Shown one piece after another: positions 44,167-55,945 of a DNA stretch of 64,000 nt. How positions within the stretch are numbered: the stretch's first letter is position 1; each line of letters opens with the position of its first letter. Made by a program: the position numbers and the translations under genes. Origin of the DNA: Erinaceus europaeus (Eukaryota; Chordata; Mammalia; Eulipotyphla; Erinaceidae). The notes beneath the pieces are model-generated. The model ran no database searches and was not told the DNA's origin. It was given only the letters and a program-made list of their open reading frames with translations. The stretch covers positions 70,803,357 to 70,867,356 of the forward strand of contig NC_080175.1 of assembly GCF_950295315.1 (NCBI RefSeq), written 5' to 3'.

Positions 44167-44979
44167 GGATTCTTGCTGAGAATGAATAATGTGTAAGATG
44201 ACAGGTAGATGTGCACCATAAAAGGAGCACTGATACATAACATCAAAGTCTCTTCTGTATGGGCCCCTTTGTAAGTACCTGGTGTTCAGTTCACATCTAA
44301 TGGATTCTTTACAGAATGAAAATGGCACATGTTTTTGATTTTATTCAGAGTCTCTTGATACTATAAGAAAATGAATTTCTTGTATCACTGTCAAGTGAAT
44401 TTAAAAACAGCTTTTGTCTGGAAATTGTTTGTAGTGTCCTATAAAGTCGTACTTTTTCATATCCACTCCCAGAAATGAACTGTTTGCCAAATTTCCATTA
44501 GGCTGAAGGTAAAAAATTAATGAACCACTTGCTTCAGGCATTTAAAAAAATCCAAGTCCATTAATCACACAGTACAAAATATCAAAGATGTGGACATGTT
44601 CAATTATGGTTTAGAGTTCACTCATATTTAACTTTTATGCATTGTTTCATATACCTAATAGAAAATTCTAAAAGAAAAAAAGAAAATGCTTGTACTAATT
44701 TTAATAACAGATAAATATATCTCAAAGATGATTTTATTTAGATAAATACTTATCTGATACACCAAAGGTAATTATAAAGCAAGTTTAATCAGTGAGTTGA
44801 TGGGGATGGATGGGTTTTGAGAGTTTGTTTAATTTGTGAGGTTAGTTTAGCTGGAGAGAAAGCATAAGTATATAACAAGCAAAATTATTAGAATTATAAT
44901 ATATTCTTCAGTTGATCTTCTCCATGTTCTATGCATTTAGAAAACTAGTAAGATTGAAGCTATTTATTTTAAATTTTTT
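44167..44979. other. Unique sequence, nothing recognised
   Basis: AT-rich; no element recognised. Confidence 0.4.
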
Positions 44980-45254
44980 GTACTGATTTATTTTCCTTTT
45001 TGTTGTCATTGTTGTTTTTTATTATTGTTGTAGTTATTGTTGTTGTTATTAATGTTGTCATTGGATAGGACAGAGAGAAATGGAGAGAAGAGGGGAAGAC
45101 GGGGGAGAGAAAGACAGACACCTGCAGACCTGCTTCACCGCCTGTGAAGTGACTCTCTTGAGGTGGGGAGCTGGGGGCTTGAACCAGGATCCTTAGTCAG
45201 TCCATGCACTTAGCGCCACCTGCGCTTAACCCACTGTGCTACCACCTGTCTCTT
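44980..45254 (-). mobile_element. SINE family A, short form
   Basis: Complement of a complete copy (ttgttgttattaatgttgtc, gacctgcttcaccgcctgtg, cttgaaccaggatccttagt, taacccactgtgctaccacc). A short CCTT tract follows at 45,262-45,300. Confidence 0.9.
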
Positions 45255-45300
45255 CTTTTTATCCTTCCTCCCTCCCTTCCTTCTTTCCTTCTTCATATTT

Positions 45301-46005
45301 TTCCCCTTCTGTTCTGGACGGCAAATTAAAAAGCCTATTTCTGTGTGTCATATGTCACAATGTGGTTAAAAATCACTCATCATGCATATAAAATTGCACA
45401 AAATTATGAGGGAAGTTCTGATACTATGTAATCATACTGGTTCTAAACTTGTCTTTATTTTTTTTCTTCAAAGCCATGACTTCCAAGCTTGCCACAGGCC
45501 TAAACTAAATGTCATTTTTTTTTTAGCCCTATGCTTGTCCACATGACAAATTGAGGAAATGCTTCTGTAACATATTTTCTCATTTATAATCTGCCTCCTG
45601 AAGTCTAGATGCCAGTATTGTTGACTCTGTACCCCCTGCAGTCTTATCAAATTAAATTTGGAGGAAACCTTTGGCAATTATTTTTCCTAATAAACATTCT
45701 GAAAAAAATATATAACACTTTGCTCATAAACATTACTGGATGCCTGATTGAGTCATTCTGCTGTGTATTTCCTTTTCTGAGTTAGTTTATAAATGTATAC
45801 ACAGGAGAAGTATTAATTTCTTTCAGTTCTTTTTTTACACACAGCTAAGTTTAATCTTTCCATCTTCTTTACTCTGGGCACTTGTGTGTTTGTCTCTGGC
45901 ATCATCACAATTCTTTCTTCTTATTTTACTTAACTTAAATAACAGGTGAATGCTAAAATTGTTAGAGAGTTTTATCAAGTTTTATTTATAAAAAATACAG
46001 TGTTT
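45301..46005. other. Unique sequence, nothing recognised
   Basis: No element or exon recognised. Confidence 0.4.
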
Positions 46006-46265
46006 TTTTGGGGAGCAGGGTCACACTCAGTTAAGTGCACATATCACTGTGTACAAGGACCTGGGTTTGAACCTCTGCTCCCCACCTGTAGGGAGAATGT
46101 TTCATGAGCAGTGAAGCACATCTGCAGGTATCTGTCCTTTTCTCCCCTTCTTTATCTCCCTCCCCCTCTCAGATTCTCTCTGTCCTGTCAAATAAAAATA
46201 CAAAGGAAAAAATAGCTGCCTGGAGTGGTGGATTTGCAGTGCAGTCAGTCACAGAGCCCCAGCAA
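46006..46265 (+). mobile_element. SINE family B body with family A-type 3' module
   Basis: The copy has gggagcagggtcacactcag, ctgggtttgaacctctgctc (box B), agcagtgaagcacatctgca and a pyrimidine block. The 3' module follows: tgcctggagtggtggatttg to cagagccccagcaata. It directly abuts a family C SINE. Confidence 0.75.
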
Positions 46266-46398
46266 TAGGGAGCTATCACAATGGTTATGCAGAAAGACTT
46301 TCATGCCTGAACCTCTGGAGGTCCCAGATTCAATTCCCAGCAGCACTATCAACCAGTGTTGAGTAGTGCTCTGGTCTGTCTCTCTCTCATTAATTAAT
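46266..46398 (+). mobile_element. SINE family C
   Basis: The copy reads gggagctatcacaatggtta, gcagaaagactttcatgcct, tcccagattcaattcccagc (box B) and gagtagtgctctggt, then a CT/ATTA-rich tail. Confidence 0.82.
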
Positions 46399-46513
46399 TA
46401 ATTTTTAAAATACAGGTTCCCACTGCATTTTGAAAGTCTGCATTGCATCACTTCACTTTTAAAGGAAGACCTCCACTAGTTGCTGTTTTCACTGGTGAAG
46501 AAATAAGAATAGC

Positions 46514-46715
46514 TGGGGCCCAGTGGTGGGGCACTTGGTTGAGCACACATGTTACAATGTACAAGGACCTGAGTTGGGTTTGAGCCCACTTGAAGGGGGA
46601 AAGCTTTGCGAGTGATGAAGCAGTACTACAGGTATCTCTCTCCCTTTCTATTATCCCCTTCCCTCTCAATTTCTGGCTGTCTCTATCCAATAAGTAAATA
46701 GACATAATGGAAAAA
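46514..46715 (+). mobile_element. SINE family B
   Basis: The copy has ggggcccagtggtggggcac, tgggtttgagcccac (box B, with a small local duplication), gatgaagcagtactacaggt, a pyrimidine block and an A-rich tail. Confidence 0.85.
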
Positions 46716-46729
46716 AAAGAATGTGAATA

Positions 46730-46880
46730 CTAGGGTCCCAGTAGCTAGCACCCCCAGTAAAACATGCACTTTACTGTGCAGAAGTACCCAGGTTCCAGCA
46801 CTGAGCACCACATGGTAGAAAAGTGCTGTTATGTCTCTTCTATTTTCTCCTCTTTCCTAATCTCCCCTTCGACTTAATTT
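46730..46880 (+). mobile_element. SINE family D
   Basis: The copy has gggtcccagtagctagcacc, agaagtacccaggttccagc (box B), ggtagaaaagtgctgttatg and a pyrimidine block. Confidence 0.55.
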
Positions 46881-47011
46881 TCAGTATTATTTATACTTTG
46901 TTCATTCATTATATTTTCTCCAAGTTACAGTTCTGTCACACTACTAGAACAAAGTATTCTGGGCCCCAAGCACAAAAAGTATCTGGAGAACATCAGAAGT
47001 TGTATTGTAAT

Positions 47012-48605
47012 GAAGAAACAAGCTATCAAAATATTTGGGACACAGCTAAGGCAGTACTGAGAGGGAAGTTCATAGCCATACAAGCACACCTTAGGAACCA
47101 AGAGAAAGCACAAATAAAACAGCCTGATGGCACATATTAAAGCTCTAGAAGAAGAACAAAGGAACTCTAAAGCAAACAGAAGGACAGAAATAACTAAAAT
47201 AACTAAAGCAATAAAGAAATAACTAAAGCTAGGGCAGAAATAAATAACAATGAAAATAAGAAAACCATACAAAAGATCAACAAAAGTAAATGTTGGTTCT
47301 TTGAAAGAGTGAACAAAATCAACAAAACTTTAGCCAGACTCACAAAAAAAAAAAAAAAGGGAGAAGACCCAAATAAATCGGATCATGAATGAAAGAGGAG
47401 ATATCATAACAGACACCACAGAAATTCAACATATCATGTGAGACTTCTATGAACAACTATATGCCACCAAGCTAGAGAACCTGGAAGAAATGGATGATTT
47501 CCTAGATACCTATAAACTTTCAAAATTAAATAAAGAGGAACTAGATAACATGAACAGGCCCATCACAGCTAATGAAATTGAAACAGTTATGAAAAACCTT
47601 CCCCAAAATAAAAGTGCTAGACCAGATGGTTTTACAGATGAATTCTACAAAACATTCAAAGAAGAACTAAAGACACTAGAATACTCCCTTCCAGCTTCTA
47701 TGAAGCCAACATCACTTTGATACCAAAAGCAGACAGGGACACAACCAAAAAGGAAAACTACAGACCAATATCTCTGATGAACATAGATGCTAAAATATTG
47801 AACAGAATTCTAGCCAACTGGATACAGAATTATATTAAGAAACCACTACCCAAAACAAGAGACCCCTCACAGAATGGGAGAAGATCTTTACATATCATAC
47901 ATGAGACAAGAGTTTAATAACCAAAACATATAAAGAGCTTGTCAAACTCAAAATAAGAAAACAAATAGCCCCATCCAAAAAACTTGGAGAGGACATGGAC
48001 AGAATATTCACCACAGAAGAGATCCAAAAAGCTGAGGAACACATGAAAAAATTCTCCATGTCTTTGATTGTCAGAGAAATGCTAATAAAACCAACAATGA
48101 GATACCACTTCACTCCTGTGAGAATGTTATATATCAGAAAAGGTAGCAGCAGCAAATGCTGGAGAGGTTGTGGGGTTAAAGGAATCCTCCTGCATGGCTG
48201 GTGAGAATGTCACTGGGTCCAACCTCTGTGGAGAACAGTCTGGAGAACTCTCAGAAGGCTAGAAATGGACCTATCCTATGATCCTGCAATTCCTCTCCTG
48301 GGGATATATCCTAACACACCCATACAAAAAGAATTGTGTATACCTATGTTCATTGCAGCACAATTTGTATTAGCCAAAACCTGGAAGCAACCCAGGTGTC
48401 CAACAACAGATGAGTGGCTGAGTTGTGGTATATATACACAATGTTGTGGTATATATACACAATGGAATACTACTCAGCTATAAAAAATGGTGACTTCATA
48501 GTTTTCAGCCGATCTTGGATGTTCCTTAGAAAATGCACGTTAAGTGAAATAAGTCAGAAACAGAAGTATGAATATCAGATGATCTCACTCTCAGGTAGAA
48601 GCTGA
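47012..48605 (+). pseudogene. L1 ORF2, internally deleted
   Basis: Recognisable pieces in order: IWDTAKAVLRGKFIAIQAHL; then [13 protein letters not shown] and [20 protein letters not shown] (47,490-47,720). [20 protein letters not shown] and [16 protein letters not shown] (47,717 to about 47,842) are the start of the reverse transcriptase. The Asp motifs A and C are gone. After the joint come [58 protein letters not shown] and [14 protein letters not shown] 21-base tandem duplication (48,422-48,463) disrupts the YIYT region. Several stops make this non-functional. Confidence 0.88.
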
Positions 48606-48861
48606 AAAACAAGATCAGAAGAGAAAACACATGTAGAACCTGAACTGGGGTTGGTGTATTGCACCAAAGTAAGAGACTCTGGGGTTCAGGGGTGGCAGAT
48701 ACAGGTCCAAAAAGGATGACAGAGGACCTAGTGGGGGTTGTATTGTTATATGGAAAACTGGGAAATTGTATGCATGTACAAACTATTGTACTTACTGTCA
48801 ACTCTAAAACGTTAATTCCCCAATAATTTTTTAATTTAAGAAATTAAAAAAGACATTAAAA
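47012..48861 (+). mobile_element. L1 insertion, 5'-truncated with internal deletion, TSD
   Basis: The repeat aagttgtatt(g/a)taat flanks the element (46,997-47,011 and 48,862-48,876). The insert begins inside ORF2 at the [14 protein letters not shown] region, passes into the early reverse transcriptase domain, jumps near 47,843 to the C-terminal third, and ends in the short 3' UTR with an A-rich tail. About 1.4 kb of ORF2 is missing, judged against the L1 layout I recall. Confidence 0.9.
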
Positions 48862-48876
48862 AAGTTGTATTATAAT

Positions 48877-49569
48877 ACTATATAATTTGGGGGGTGCTAT
48901 AGGATTTTAAATATGAAACTCAACCTTGCACTGTGTTTAGCTTTTGCTTTTTCAACCCCCACTTAGTTTTCTGCTAGAGTGAGGGAAAGAAGACCAGGTA
49001 CTCTTCACAATAATCTGGTAATAAGGATTCTGGAAGAGAAATCCCAGCAGAACATAATTCCACCAGCTCTTTCTGTTTCCAGTCTCTGTTTCTTCCTTTT
49101 TTAGTAGGTAATTCATGTAACCAGGCTCAAAACTTGCTGATTCTGCAATACAAATTCTTCTCACCTTCCCTACCGCTGGCTTAGGTATTAGTTTCTTGGG
49201 GGTCTGTTATATTGGTTGATACTCATCTAGAATATTATTGCTGTTAGCTCTTCTTTTCTCTTGGCATGTGTGAATTTAAACTTCTTTATTCTTTGTTGTC
49301 ATTTCAGTTGAGTTTTATGGGTGAATGGAGGTAAATGCATATGTATAAATTGCCATCTTTAACAGAAATACATAATTGTGCTTGGAGAGAGAGAGATATA
49401 TATATATATATATCACCAAAGCATCATTCTTGTACATGTTATGTCAAGAATTAAACTCTAGACTCCATGCTTATAAGTCTAATATTTTAGCCACTAGACA
49501 TCCTTCTGGGCATCTTTGAGTACATTTTTGCTATGAAGCAACAAGAATCATTTTGAATCATTTCTTATT
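48877..49569. other. Unique sequence with a short (GA)(TA) repeat
   Basis: Only the GA/TA run at 49,383-49,411 stands out; otherwise nothing recognised. Confidence 0.4.
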
Positions 49570-49805
49570 TTTTGCTATCAGGGACTAGGACTTTAAGGCT
49601 CCAGCATTTCTAGAGACCATTTCCCCCCTTTATCCTTCCTTTTGATAGAGGTTGAGAGAGAGAAAGAGAAGGGAGACATAGAATGAGAGACATCTGTAGA
49701 ACTGCTCCAAAGTTCATGTATCTTCCCATCTGTGGGGACCTGGGCTTGGATCCAGGCCCTTGCTCATGATAGTGTGCACTTTACCAAGTAACCCGCCATC
49801 CAAAT
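49570..49805 (-). mobile_element. SINE family A/B type, old
   Basis: Complement features: ctatcagggactaggacttt (3' module-like), gaggttgagagagagaaaga, gggcttggatccaggccctt (box B) and agtgtgcactttaccaagta. Confidence 0.6.
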
Positions 49806-50233
49806 CCCTCAAATCCATTTTAATAAATAGATAAATTACACAAATAAAACAGAATCTGTGTACTATGATGAATTATCACTCTTATTTTATTTTTAAAAGG
49901 CTTTGTATTAGATATTTGGTAATAGTTTATAAGATCTGGGAGCCATGCCACATCTACTAACCCAGTTCTGTGCCCATATTTCTAGTAGCCATAACAGTTC
50001 TCACAAATTCTTAGAGACAATTGGACTAGTTTTTGTATACTACAAATAAGTTCCTAAGCTTCAGTTCTTTATTTTGCACATATGAGATATATGAGCAAAA
50101 CCAATTTCAAAGAAATACAGGTCATTTGATAACAGGTATAAATTATATTTATAAGAATCCTTGAACACACCAACAAAACTGAATGATTATGCATCTGTCT
50201 CCTACTCCCACAATTTTTTTAACTGCAGATCTA
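49806..50233. other. Unique sequence, nothing recognised
   Basis: No element recognised. Confidence 0.4.
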
Positions 50234-50360
50234 GGGGGTAGGAGTTAGCAAAATCATCATGCAAAAAGACTTTCATGCCTGAAGCTTCAGAGTTTTAGAC
50301 TCAGTCAGAGGCAACACCATAAACTGAGATTGGACAATGCTCTGGTGAAAAGAAAAGAGA
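50234..50360 (+). mobile_element. SINE family C
   Basis: The copy reads gggggtaggagttagcaaaa, catgcaaaaagactttcatg, acaccataaactgagattgg and acaatgctctggtg with an A/G-rich tail. Confidence 0.72.
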
Positions 50361-50461
50361 AGACAAACAAAGAAAGAAAAACAGGAGTCTGGAATGAATA
50401 TGAGGGCCTTTGTATATCGTTCTCTGTTATATCTCTGAACTGTCTCATAGTATTTATGTAT

Positions 50462-50655
50462 GTATGTATTTAGGCAAATAAATAGAGGGGGAAGAAGTGA
50501 GGAGTGACAGTAGAGATATCACAGCACTGTCTCACCATCCATGGAGCTCCCCTGCTGCCTTCCATGGAATTTTCTTTTATGCCAGGGCTCAAACCCAGAA
50601 CTTCACACGTGATAAAGGAAATGCCTTACTGGGTAAGCCGTAAGCCATCCCCTCA
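50462..50655 (-). mobile_element. SINE family D/B type, old
   Basis: Complement features: tatgccagggctcaaaccca (box B), acttcacacgtgataaagga and gccttactgggtaagccgta. Confidence 0.55.
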
Positions 50656-51026
50656 GATCATTCTTACAACAGTTTGTTCCAGAAAAACTATCTCATTCAA
50701 ATGTATATAGTGCAAAAGTTGATTCTATAACACTGAGACAAGAGACTATGAGAAAAACAGCATTGATCTCCAACATGTGAATAAATTAATGTAAAAGAAA
50801 AATGATGGTAAGGTGAATAATATATAAGATGTAGCATTGCAAAATAACTTTTAACTCACATTAGATGAAATATGGCAAGTAAAAATATACATGGAAAAGG
50901 AAAAGCTAGACATATATCTGGAGATTCTTATGCAACAAAAGGCAGGGGTAAATGGGAACTGGTGATGGTAGAACTCTGTACAGGAATACCAAAAGAAAAA
51001 AAAAAGGTCAAAATAATTTCAGAAAT
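50656..51026. other. Unique sequence, nothing recognised
   Basis: No element recognised. Confidence 0.4.
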
Positions 51027-51038
51027 AAGTAACAAATT

Positions 51039-51290
51039 GGGAGTCAGGCAGTAGTGCAGCAGGTTAAGCTCACGTGGCGCAAAGCCCAAGGACCTGCGTA
51101 AATATCCCTGTTGGAGCCCCAGGAGGCTCCCCACCTGCAGGGGGCTCACTTCACAAGCAGTGAAGCAGGTCTGCAGGTGTCTATCTTTCTCTCTCCCTCT
51201 CTATCTTCCCCTCCTCTCTCCATTTCTCTCTGTTCTATCCAACAACGACATCAATAACAACAACAATAATATCTACAACAGTAAAAAAAA
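51039..51290 (+). mobile_element. SINE family A, short form, with TSD
   Basis: The copy has gggagtcaggcagtagtgca, a diverged box B (ccctgttggagccccagg), cttcacaagcagtgaagcag, a pyrimidine block and an AAC/AAT tail. A perfect aagtaacaaatt flanks it (51,027-51,038 and 51,291-51,302). Confidence 0.93.
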
Positions 51291-51302
51291 AAGTAACAAA
51301 TT

Positions 51303-52860
51303 AAAGAAACCCAAAGTGCTAAATATATCACACGAAGAATGAGGAAAGCCAACAAAAAAAAATGTTACATGGAAGATTAAGATTAAATAGTGCTAGGGAG
51401 TAAAGAACATCATTTAAAAAGACAGAGGACTGTGTCTGTATCTTACTTTAAATGCATATTATGTATAATGCATATGTATATACATTTTTTGATGGAGTGT
51501 TTGTAATCATTGTTTATTCAGGATTGTGTTTCTTTCTCTTTGGAATATAGAGGGAAGCTTTAGGCAGCGCAGATCAAACCTCACCTCTCTACTTGTACAG
51601 CCCATCTCAGCATCTTTGGTTGCAAAACTGATCTCTTCATCCAAAGAACCAACCCAAAGTGGTCACTGCAGCCCTCTAGAGCTTCCAAACAATGGTAACG
51701 TATTTAATGCTTGTCATCCTTTTTCTTTCTTTTTTTTTTAAGAAACCATAGTCATTCTAAACCTTACCTTTACAAATACATAATCATTATTTAATAATAA
51801 TAATAATAAACCTGTTTTTGATGAGGTGAAACTTTATCTTCTATGATCACTTAAGGGATAGTTTTGAAAAGTAATTTTGATAAAAACTGAGAATTGACCA
51901 AACTGAGAAATTAAAAAAGAAAACAGAAAAAGAAGAAAAAAAGAGAGAGACTGTTTTGAATTGCAACATAGCAAAGCGGCTTTTGAAACATAGTATTTTG
52001 TACATTCATAAAAAACTGCTTCACAGATCTGCTTCTTGGTTTCAGCTTCAGCAGTCTTATTGCCTGCCAAGATTCAGTGGATAGCAGTCAGCTATCTGGG
52101 GTCTGAAAAATCTTCTAGTAGAAAGCATTAAATCCTAATTCCTGCAATTGACTTAAAAAAAAAATCCCTCTGCCTTTATGCATCATTGCCTGAAATGCTT
52201 CTTCTACTGCAGTTCTGTTTGTCTGCCTTGTTAGACCACACAGGCAAAAAACAGTAGTAGTTAAGCTACCTGTGGAGGGATGAAAGCCACAGGACACATT
52301 CTGTTTCTGCCTCCAGCCCAAGTATTAGAATTTAAAGAAAGAGGATTGCTTTACATATTATGGACTTTGTATCTGGTTGCAGAGTAATTCAACTCGAGGC
52401 TCTCTGTTCGGGTGTTTAAGTTCTTGAGGGTCAACAGCCCTTGTTTTATCTTAGCCATTTTTTGTTTGTTTGTTTGTTTTCTCTTAACAAAAGGATTAAA
52501 AAGTGTTTCAAGAAGTCTAAATAAAATTCTGAATGCATTCAGAGTTTCCCTTTGTAAAGACACACTGTCTTCATGTCCTAAAGTTTGATCCTAAACTGAT
52601 GATTAACTGAGCAAAGTGGGTTACAGGGAGCAATGAATGATAAGTCTAGCCAGAGTGGAGAAACCCTCAAGGAACATTTTTTTTTTTTGGGTACCAAACA
52701 CCTCCCAGCCCTCTCTTTTTGCACTGTGCTTTCTCTGTTTATGTATTTCACATACATTTGCATAAAGATAATAAAAAATAAAAAGCTAATAGTTTAACAA
52801 GACAAAGTGGAGAGTTAGCTTTTGTAAAAAAAATTAATTAACCCCCTAATAAAATTTTAC
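51303..52860. other. Repeat-poor unique stretch
   Basis: About 1.5 kb without recognisable interspersed repeats, slightly less AT-rich than its surroundings in parts (52,180-52,330). It contains the weak exon candidate and a (GTTT)n run at 52,468-52,482. Confidence 0.4.
51522..51693 (+). other. Weak candidate exon
   Basis: A single-copy open stretch lies between two plausible 3' splice sites (ttgtttattcag ending at 51,521, or tttggaatatag ending at 51,550) and a possible 5' splice site (caatg|gtaacg near 51,693). The translation includes RQRRSNLTSLLVQPISAS and KEPTQSGHCSPLELPNN, which is not low complexity. I do not recognise the protein. Chance open frames of this length are common, so this is only a candidate. 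Confidence 0.2.
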
Positions 52861-52951
52861 ATATATATATATCTATATATATCTATATATATCTATATAT
52901 ATCTATATAGATATATATAGATATATATAGATATATATAGATATATATATC
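52861..52951. repeat. AT-rich palindrome built of 10-bp units
   Basis: The left half is (atctatatat)n and the right half is its reverse complement (atatatagat)n, meeting at atctat|atagat between 52,906 and 52,907. The two arms of about 45 bases pair almost perfectly, so the sequence could form a hairpin or cruciform. Confidence 0.95.
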
Positions 52952-53172
52952 TTCATTGGGCTTACTGGACACCAAACTCACTTCTGGTAACTCACCAAAC
53001 ATTCCTCTCTACGTATACTGTCAAATGGCTACTTTTGACTTAGCATTAACTCTTTACAAAGTACTCAGAGCACAACCTTTAAATGAGAGCAATGTATGAA
53101 TAGCATACACTTTTCACAAGTATGATTTGTCATTGGTAACTTATAGCCCTGGATACTTTTTATTTTTTTTAT
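52952..53172. other. Unique sequence, nothing recognised
   Basis: Short unique stretch before the L1 3' end. Confidence 0.4.
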
Positions 53173-53189
53173 TTTTTTTATTATTATTA

Positions 53190-53641
53190 TTTTTTATTTA
53201 AGAAAGGAAACATTAACAAAACCATAGGGTAGGAGGGGTACAACTCCACACAATTCCCACCACCCAATCTCCATATCCCACCCCCTCCCCCGATAGCTTT
53301 CCCACTCTCTATCCCTCTGGGAGCATAGACCCAGGGTCATTGTGGGTTGCAGAAGGTAGAAGGTCTGGCTTCTGTAATTGCTTCCCCGCTGAACATGGGC
53401 GTTGACTGGTCGGTCCATACTCCCAGTCTGCCTCTCTCTTTCCCTAGTAGGGTGGGTCTCTGGGGAAGCTGAGCTCCAGGACACATTGGTGGGGTCTTCA
53501 ATCCAGGGAAGTCTGGCCGGCATTCTGATGACACCTGGAACCTGGTGACTGAAAAGAGAGTTAACATACAAAGCCAAACAAATTGTTGAGCAATCATGAA
53601 CCCAAAGCTTGGAAAAGTGGAGAGGAAGTATTAGGGAGGTA
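53190..53641 (-). mobile_element. L1 3' end, long-3'-UTR lineage
   Basis: Complement of the last 450 bases of the 3' UTR (aaccatagggtaggaggggt, acaattcccaccacccaatc, cttccccgctgaacatgggc, agagagttaacatacaaagc). A T/TTA-rich tail complement lies at 53,158-53,200. It is very close to the 5.9-kb and 54.5-kb copies. No clear TSD was found. Confidence 0.9.
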
Positions 53642-53848
53642 TTAGGAACATTTTTTTCTGTCTCCTCTTTTTTTTAATCCTGGAAGATTGATCATGAGCT
53701 CCATTTGTTAATCTATGGGAAAAGCACTTAATAATAGTTCAGTTTTCAGGAAAACATTACAATTGTGAAAGTACAGTTTTAAGTCCAGATTTCATTAAGC
53801 ACCTGATTTGGTCATTAACTCTTCACAGCTTCTAGTATTTCTTTTTTA

Positions 53849-53985
53849 TAGATTTATTTTATTAGTGTTGGGGGGAGGAGAAGAAGGAGAGAGAGAGAGA
53901 ATGAGAACATCACTCTGGCACATAGGATGCTGGACCTCATGTTTGAGAGTCTAAAGCTTTGTCCACTAAACCACATCCTGGGTTA
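53849..53985 (-). mobile_element. SINE family D
   Basis: Complement features: acatcactctggcacatagg, ctggacctcatgtttgagag and tccactaaaccacatcctgg; a GA-rich stretch (53,878-53,903) is its pyrimidine block. Confidence 0.5.
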
Positions 53986-54513
53986 TTCTGAGGTTTCCTA
54001 CTCACTACCCTTCCCTCAGCAAGCTCATAATGTCTGTACTACCTCTACAACCTATCATACACTACTTCTCCAATGGAAGATTATAGATCTATGGCTACCG
54101 AAAACTTTTTGACAATTTAGGATCTCAGCTTACTCTGAGGATTAAATTTTAACGTGTCTGAGTACTTTTGTACACTCTAAAATATAAGGCTAATTAGAAC
54201 CTTTATTATGAGATTACTATATTAATTTACTCCCCACTATGTTAAAACATCTCCATAACAACTGGAAAGCTCAAGATGGCATGTTCCAGCTGTATCTTCA
54301 CAAAAGTTAGTGATATGAATAAAGCTTAGAAGAAAAATTGGGATCTGTACTAAAAACCTTTTTTACAACTTCACTATTTTTTTGTTTTTTTTTTAAAGGA
54401 AAAAAATTATTGAGAGGAAATATGGCAAAAAAAAAGTCACTGGCATGCTAATTAAAATATTGACATTAGTCATAAATTATTATCATTTTTTATATGTGAG
54501 GCTTCTCCCTTTG
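53986..54513. other. Unique sequence, nothing recognised
   Basis: AT-rich; no element recognised. Confidence 0.4.
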
Positions 54514-54527
54514 TTTTTTTTTTTACA

Positions 54528-55150
54528 TTTATTTTTTATGTAAGAAAGGAAAAATTAACAAAACCATAGGGTAGGAGGGGTACAACTCCACAGGATTCCC
54601 ACCACTCAATCTCCATATCCCATCCCCTCCCCTGATAGCTTTCCCATTCTCTATCCCTCTGGGAGCATGGGCCCAGGGTCATTGTGGGTTGCAGAAGGTG
54701 GAAGGTCTGGCTTCTGTAATTGCTTCCCTGCTGTACATGGGCGTTGACTGGTTGGTCCATACTCCCAGTTTGCCTCTCTCTTTCCCTAGTAGGGTAGGTC
54801 TCTGGGGAAGCAGAGCTCTAGGACACATTGGTGGGGTCTTCAGTCCAGGGAAGCCTGGCCGGCATCCTGATGGCATCTGGAACCTGGTGGCTGAAAAGAG
54901 AGTTAACATACAAAGCCAAACAAATTGTTGAACAATCATGGACCCAAAGGTTGTAATAGTGGAGAGGAGTGTTGGGGGGGCACTCACTGCAAACTCTAGT
55001 GTACTTCTGCTTTCAGGTATATATTTTGCAGTAGTTTATGGATACGTGTGAACATATGCTCTCTCTCACAGAACCTGGCGTATATCTAGGTTTTGGGACT
55101 TTGTTAGAAAGTGACCCACCTGGGATGGAATTAGAGAATTCTATGGAAGC
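54528..55150 (-). mobile_element. L1 3' end, long-3'-UTR lineage
   Basis: Complement of about 620 bases of the 3' UTR, with the same landmarks as the 53.2-kb copy plus tatattttgcagtagtttat and ctcacagaacctggcgtata. A T-rich tail complement lies at 54,515-54,540. The right edge fades near 55,150; no TSD identified. Confidence 0.9.
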
Positions 55151-55551
55151 AAGCATTATCACGATTTTTTTTTTAGTGGGTAGAGTAAATATCATTGTTT
55201 TTTACATTTTCACTCAGATATTTAAATCAAGAAAATAGCACATTACAGAGGGTCCATGTTTCATTATTTAAAAATAGAGATTTATGCATTTAGATTTCCA
55301 AAATAATTTGATAACCCAAGTTAATTATTAAATATAAGCTAGTCTTAAATGCAGAGTTGTGACTACTAGTCTCAGTGGTTTGAACTATAATGATGACACA
55401 GCCAAGAAAACTAACTTCTAAGTCTTTTTAAATAAATATAAAACACATTGGTTGCTCACTATGATGGGACTTGGAAAGGATATAGAAAGATATGCTAAAA
55501 TTTTTATTAATAACTGTAGCATACAAAGTTATGATTCAAAAATACTTTTAA
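55151..55551. other. Unique sequence, nothing recognised
   Basis: No element recognised. Confidence 0.4.
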
Positions 55552-55695
55552 GGGCTGGTGAAATAACTCATTTGGATAGTGCAGTGCTTTGCCATATATG
55601 TAATCACGTTCTAGACTGCCCCCATCATATTTAAGGAAGCATTGGTGCTGTGCTGTCTGTCTGTTTGTCTCTACCTCCATAAAAAAACATCTGTA
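55552..55695 (+). mobile_element. SINE family D
   Basis: A clear family D copy: agggctggtgaaataactca, tttggatagtgcagtgcttt, gccatatatg, aggaagcattggtgctgtgc and a CTGT-rich pyrimidine block. Confidence 0.7.
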
Positions 55696-55744
55696 ATAGT
55701 AACAATAATTTAAAGTGTATTATATTTATTTCTAAATGTTAATT

Positions 55745-55945
55745 TTAATTTTTTTTATTTTATTGGCGGAGTTAATGGGTTATAATACAGTTATTGACAT
55801 ATGTCAACTCATCATCTCTCTGTGATGAGTGTCTTCAGAATACTCACTGAAGTCAACTAGTTGGGTATTTGTTTAACCCTTTAAAAACACTGAATCAGAA
55901 GTCTCTCCCATCCAGACAACACTGTAGTTCAGATCACCAATGCTT
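55745..55945. repeat. Unassigned interspersed repeat, copy 2
   Basis: Shares ordered landmarks with 36,655-36,825 (a T-rich start, ttaatgggttataatacagt, a variable stretch, ctctgtgatgagtgtcttca). The family is not identified. Confidence 0.4.
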
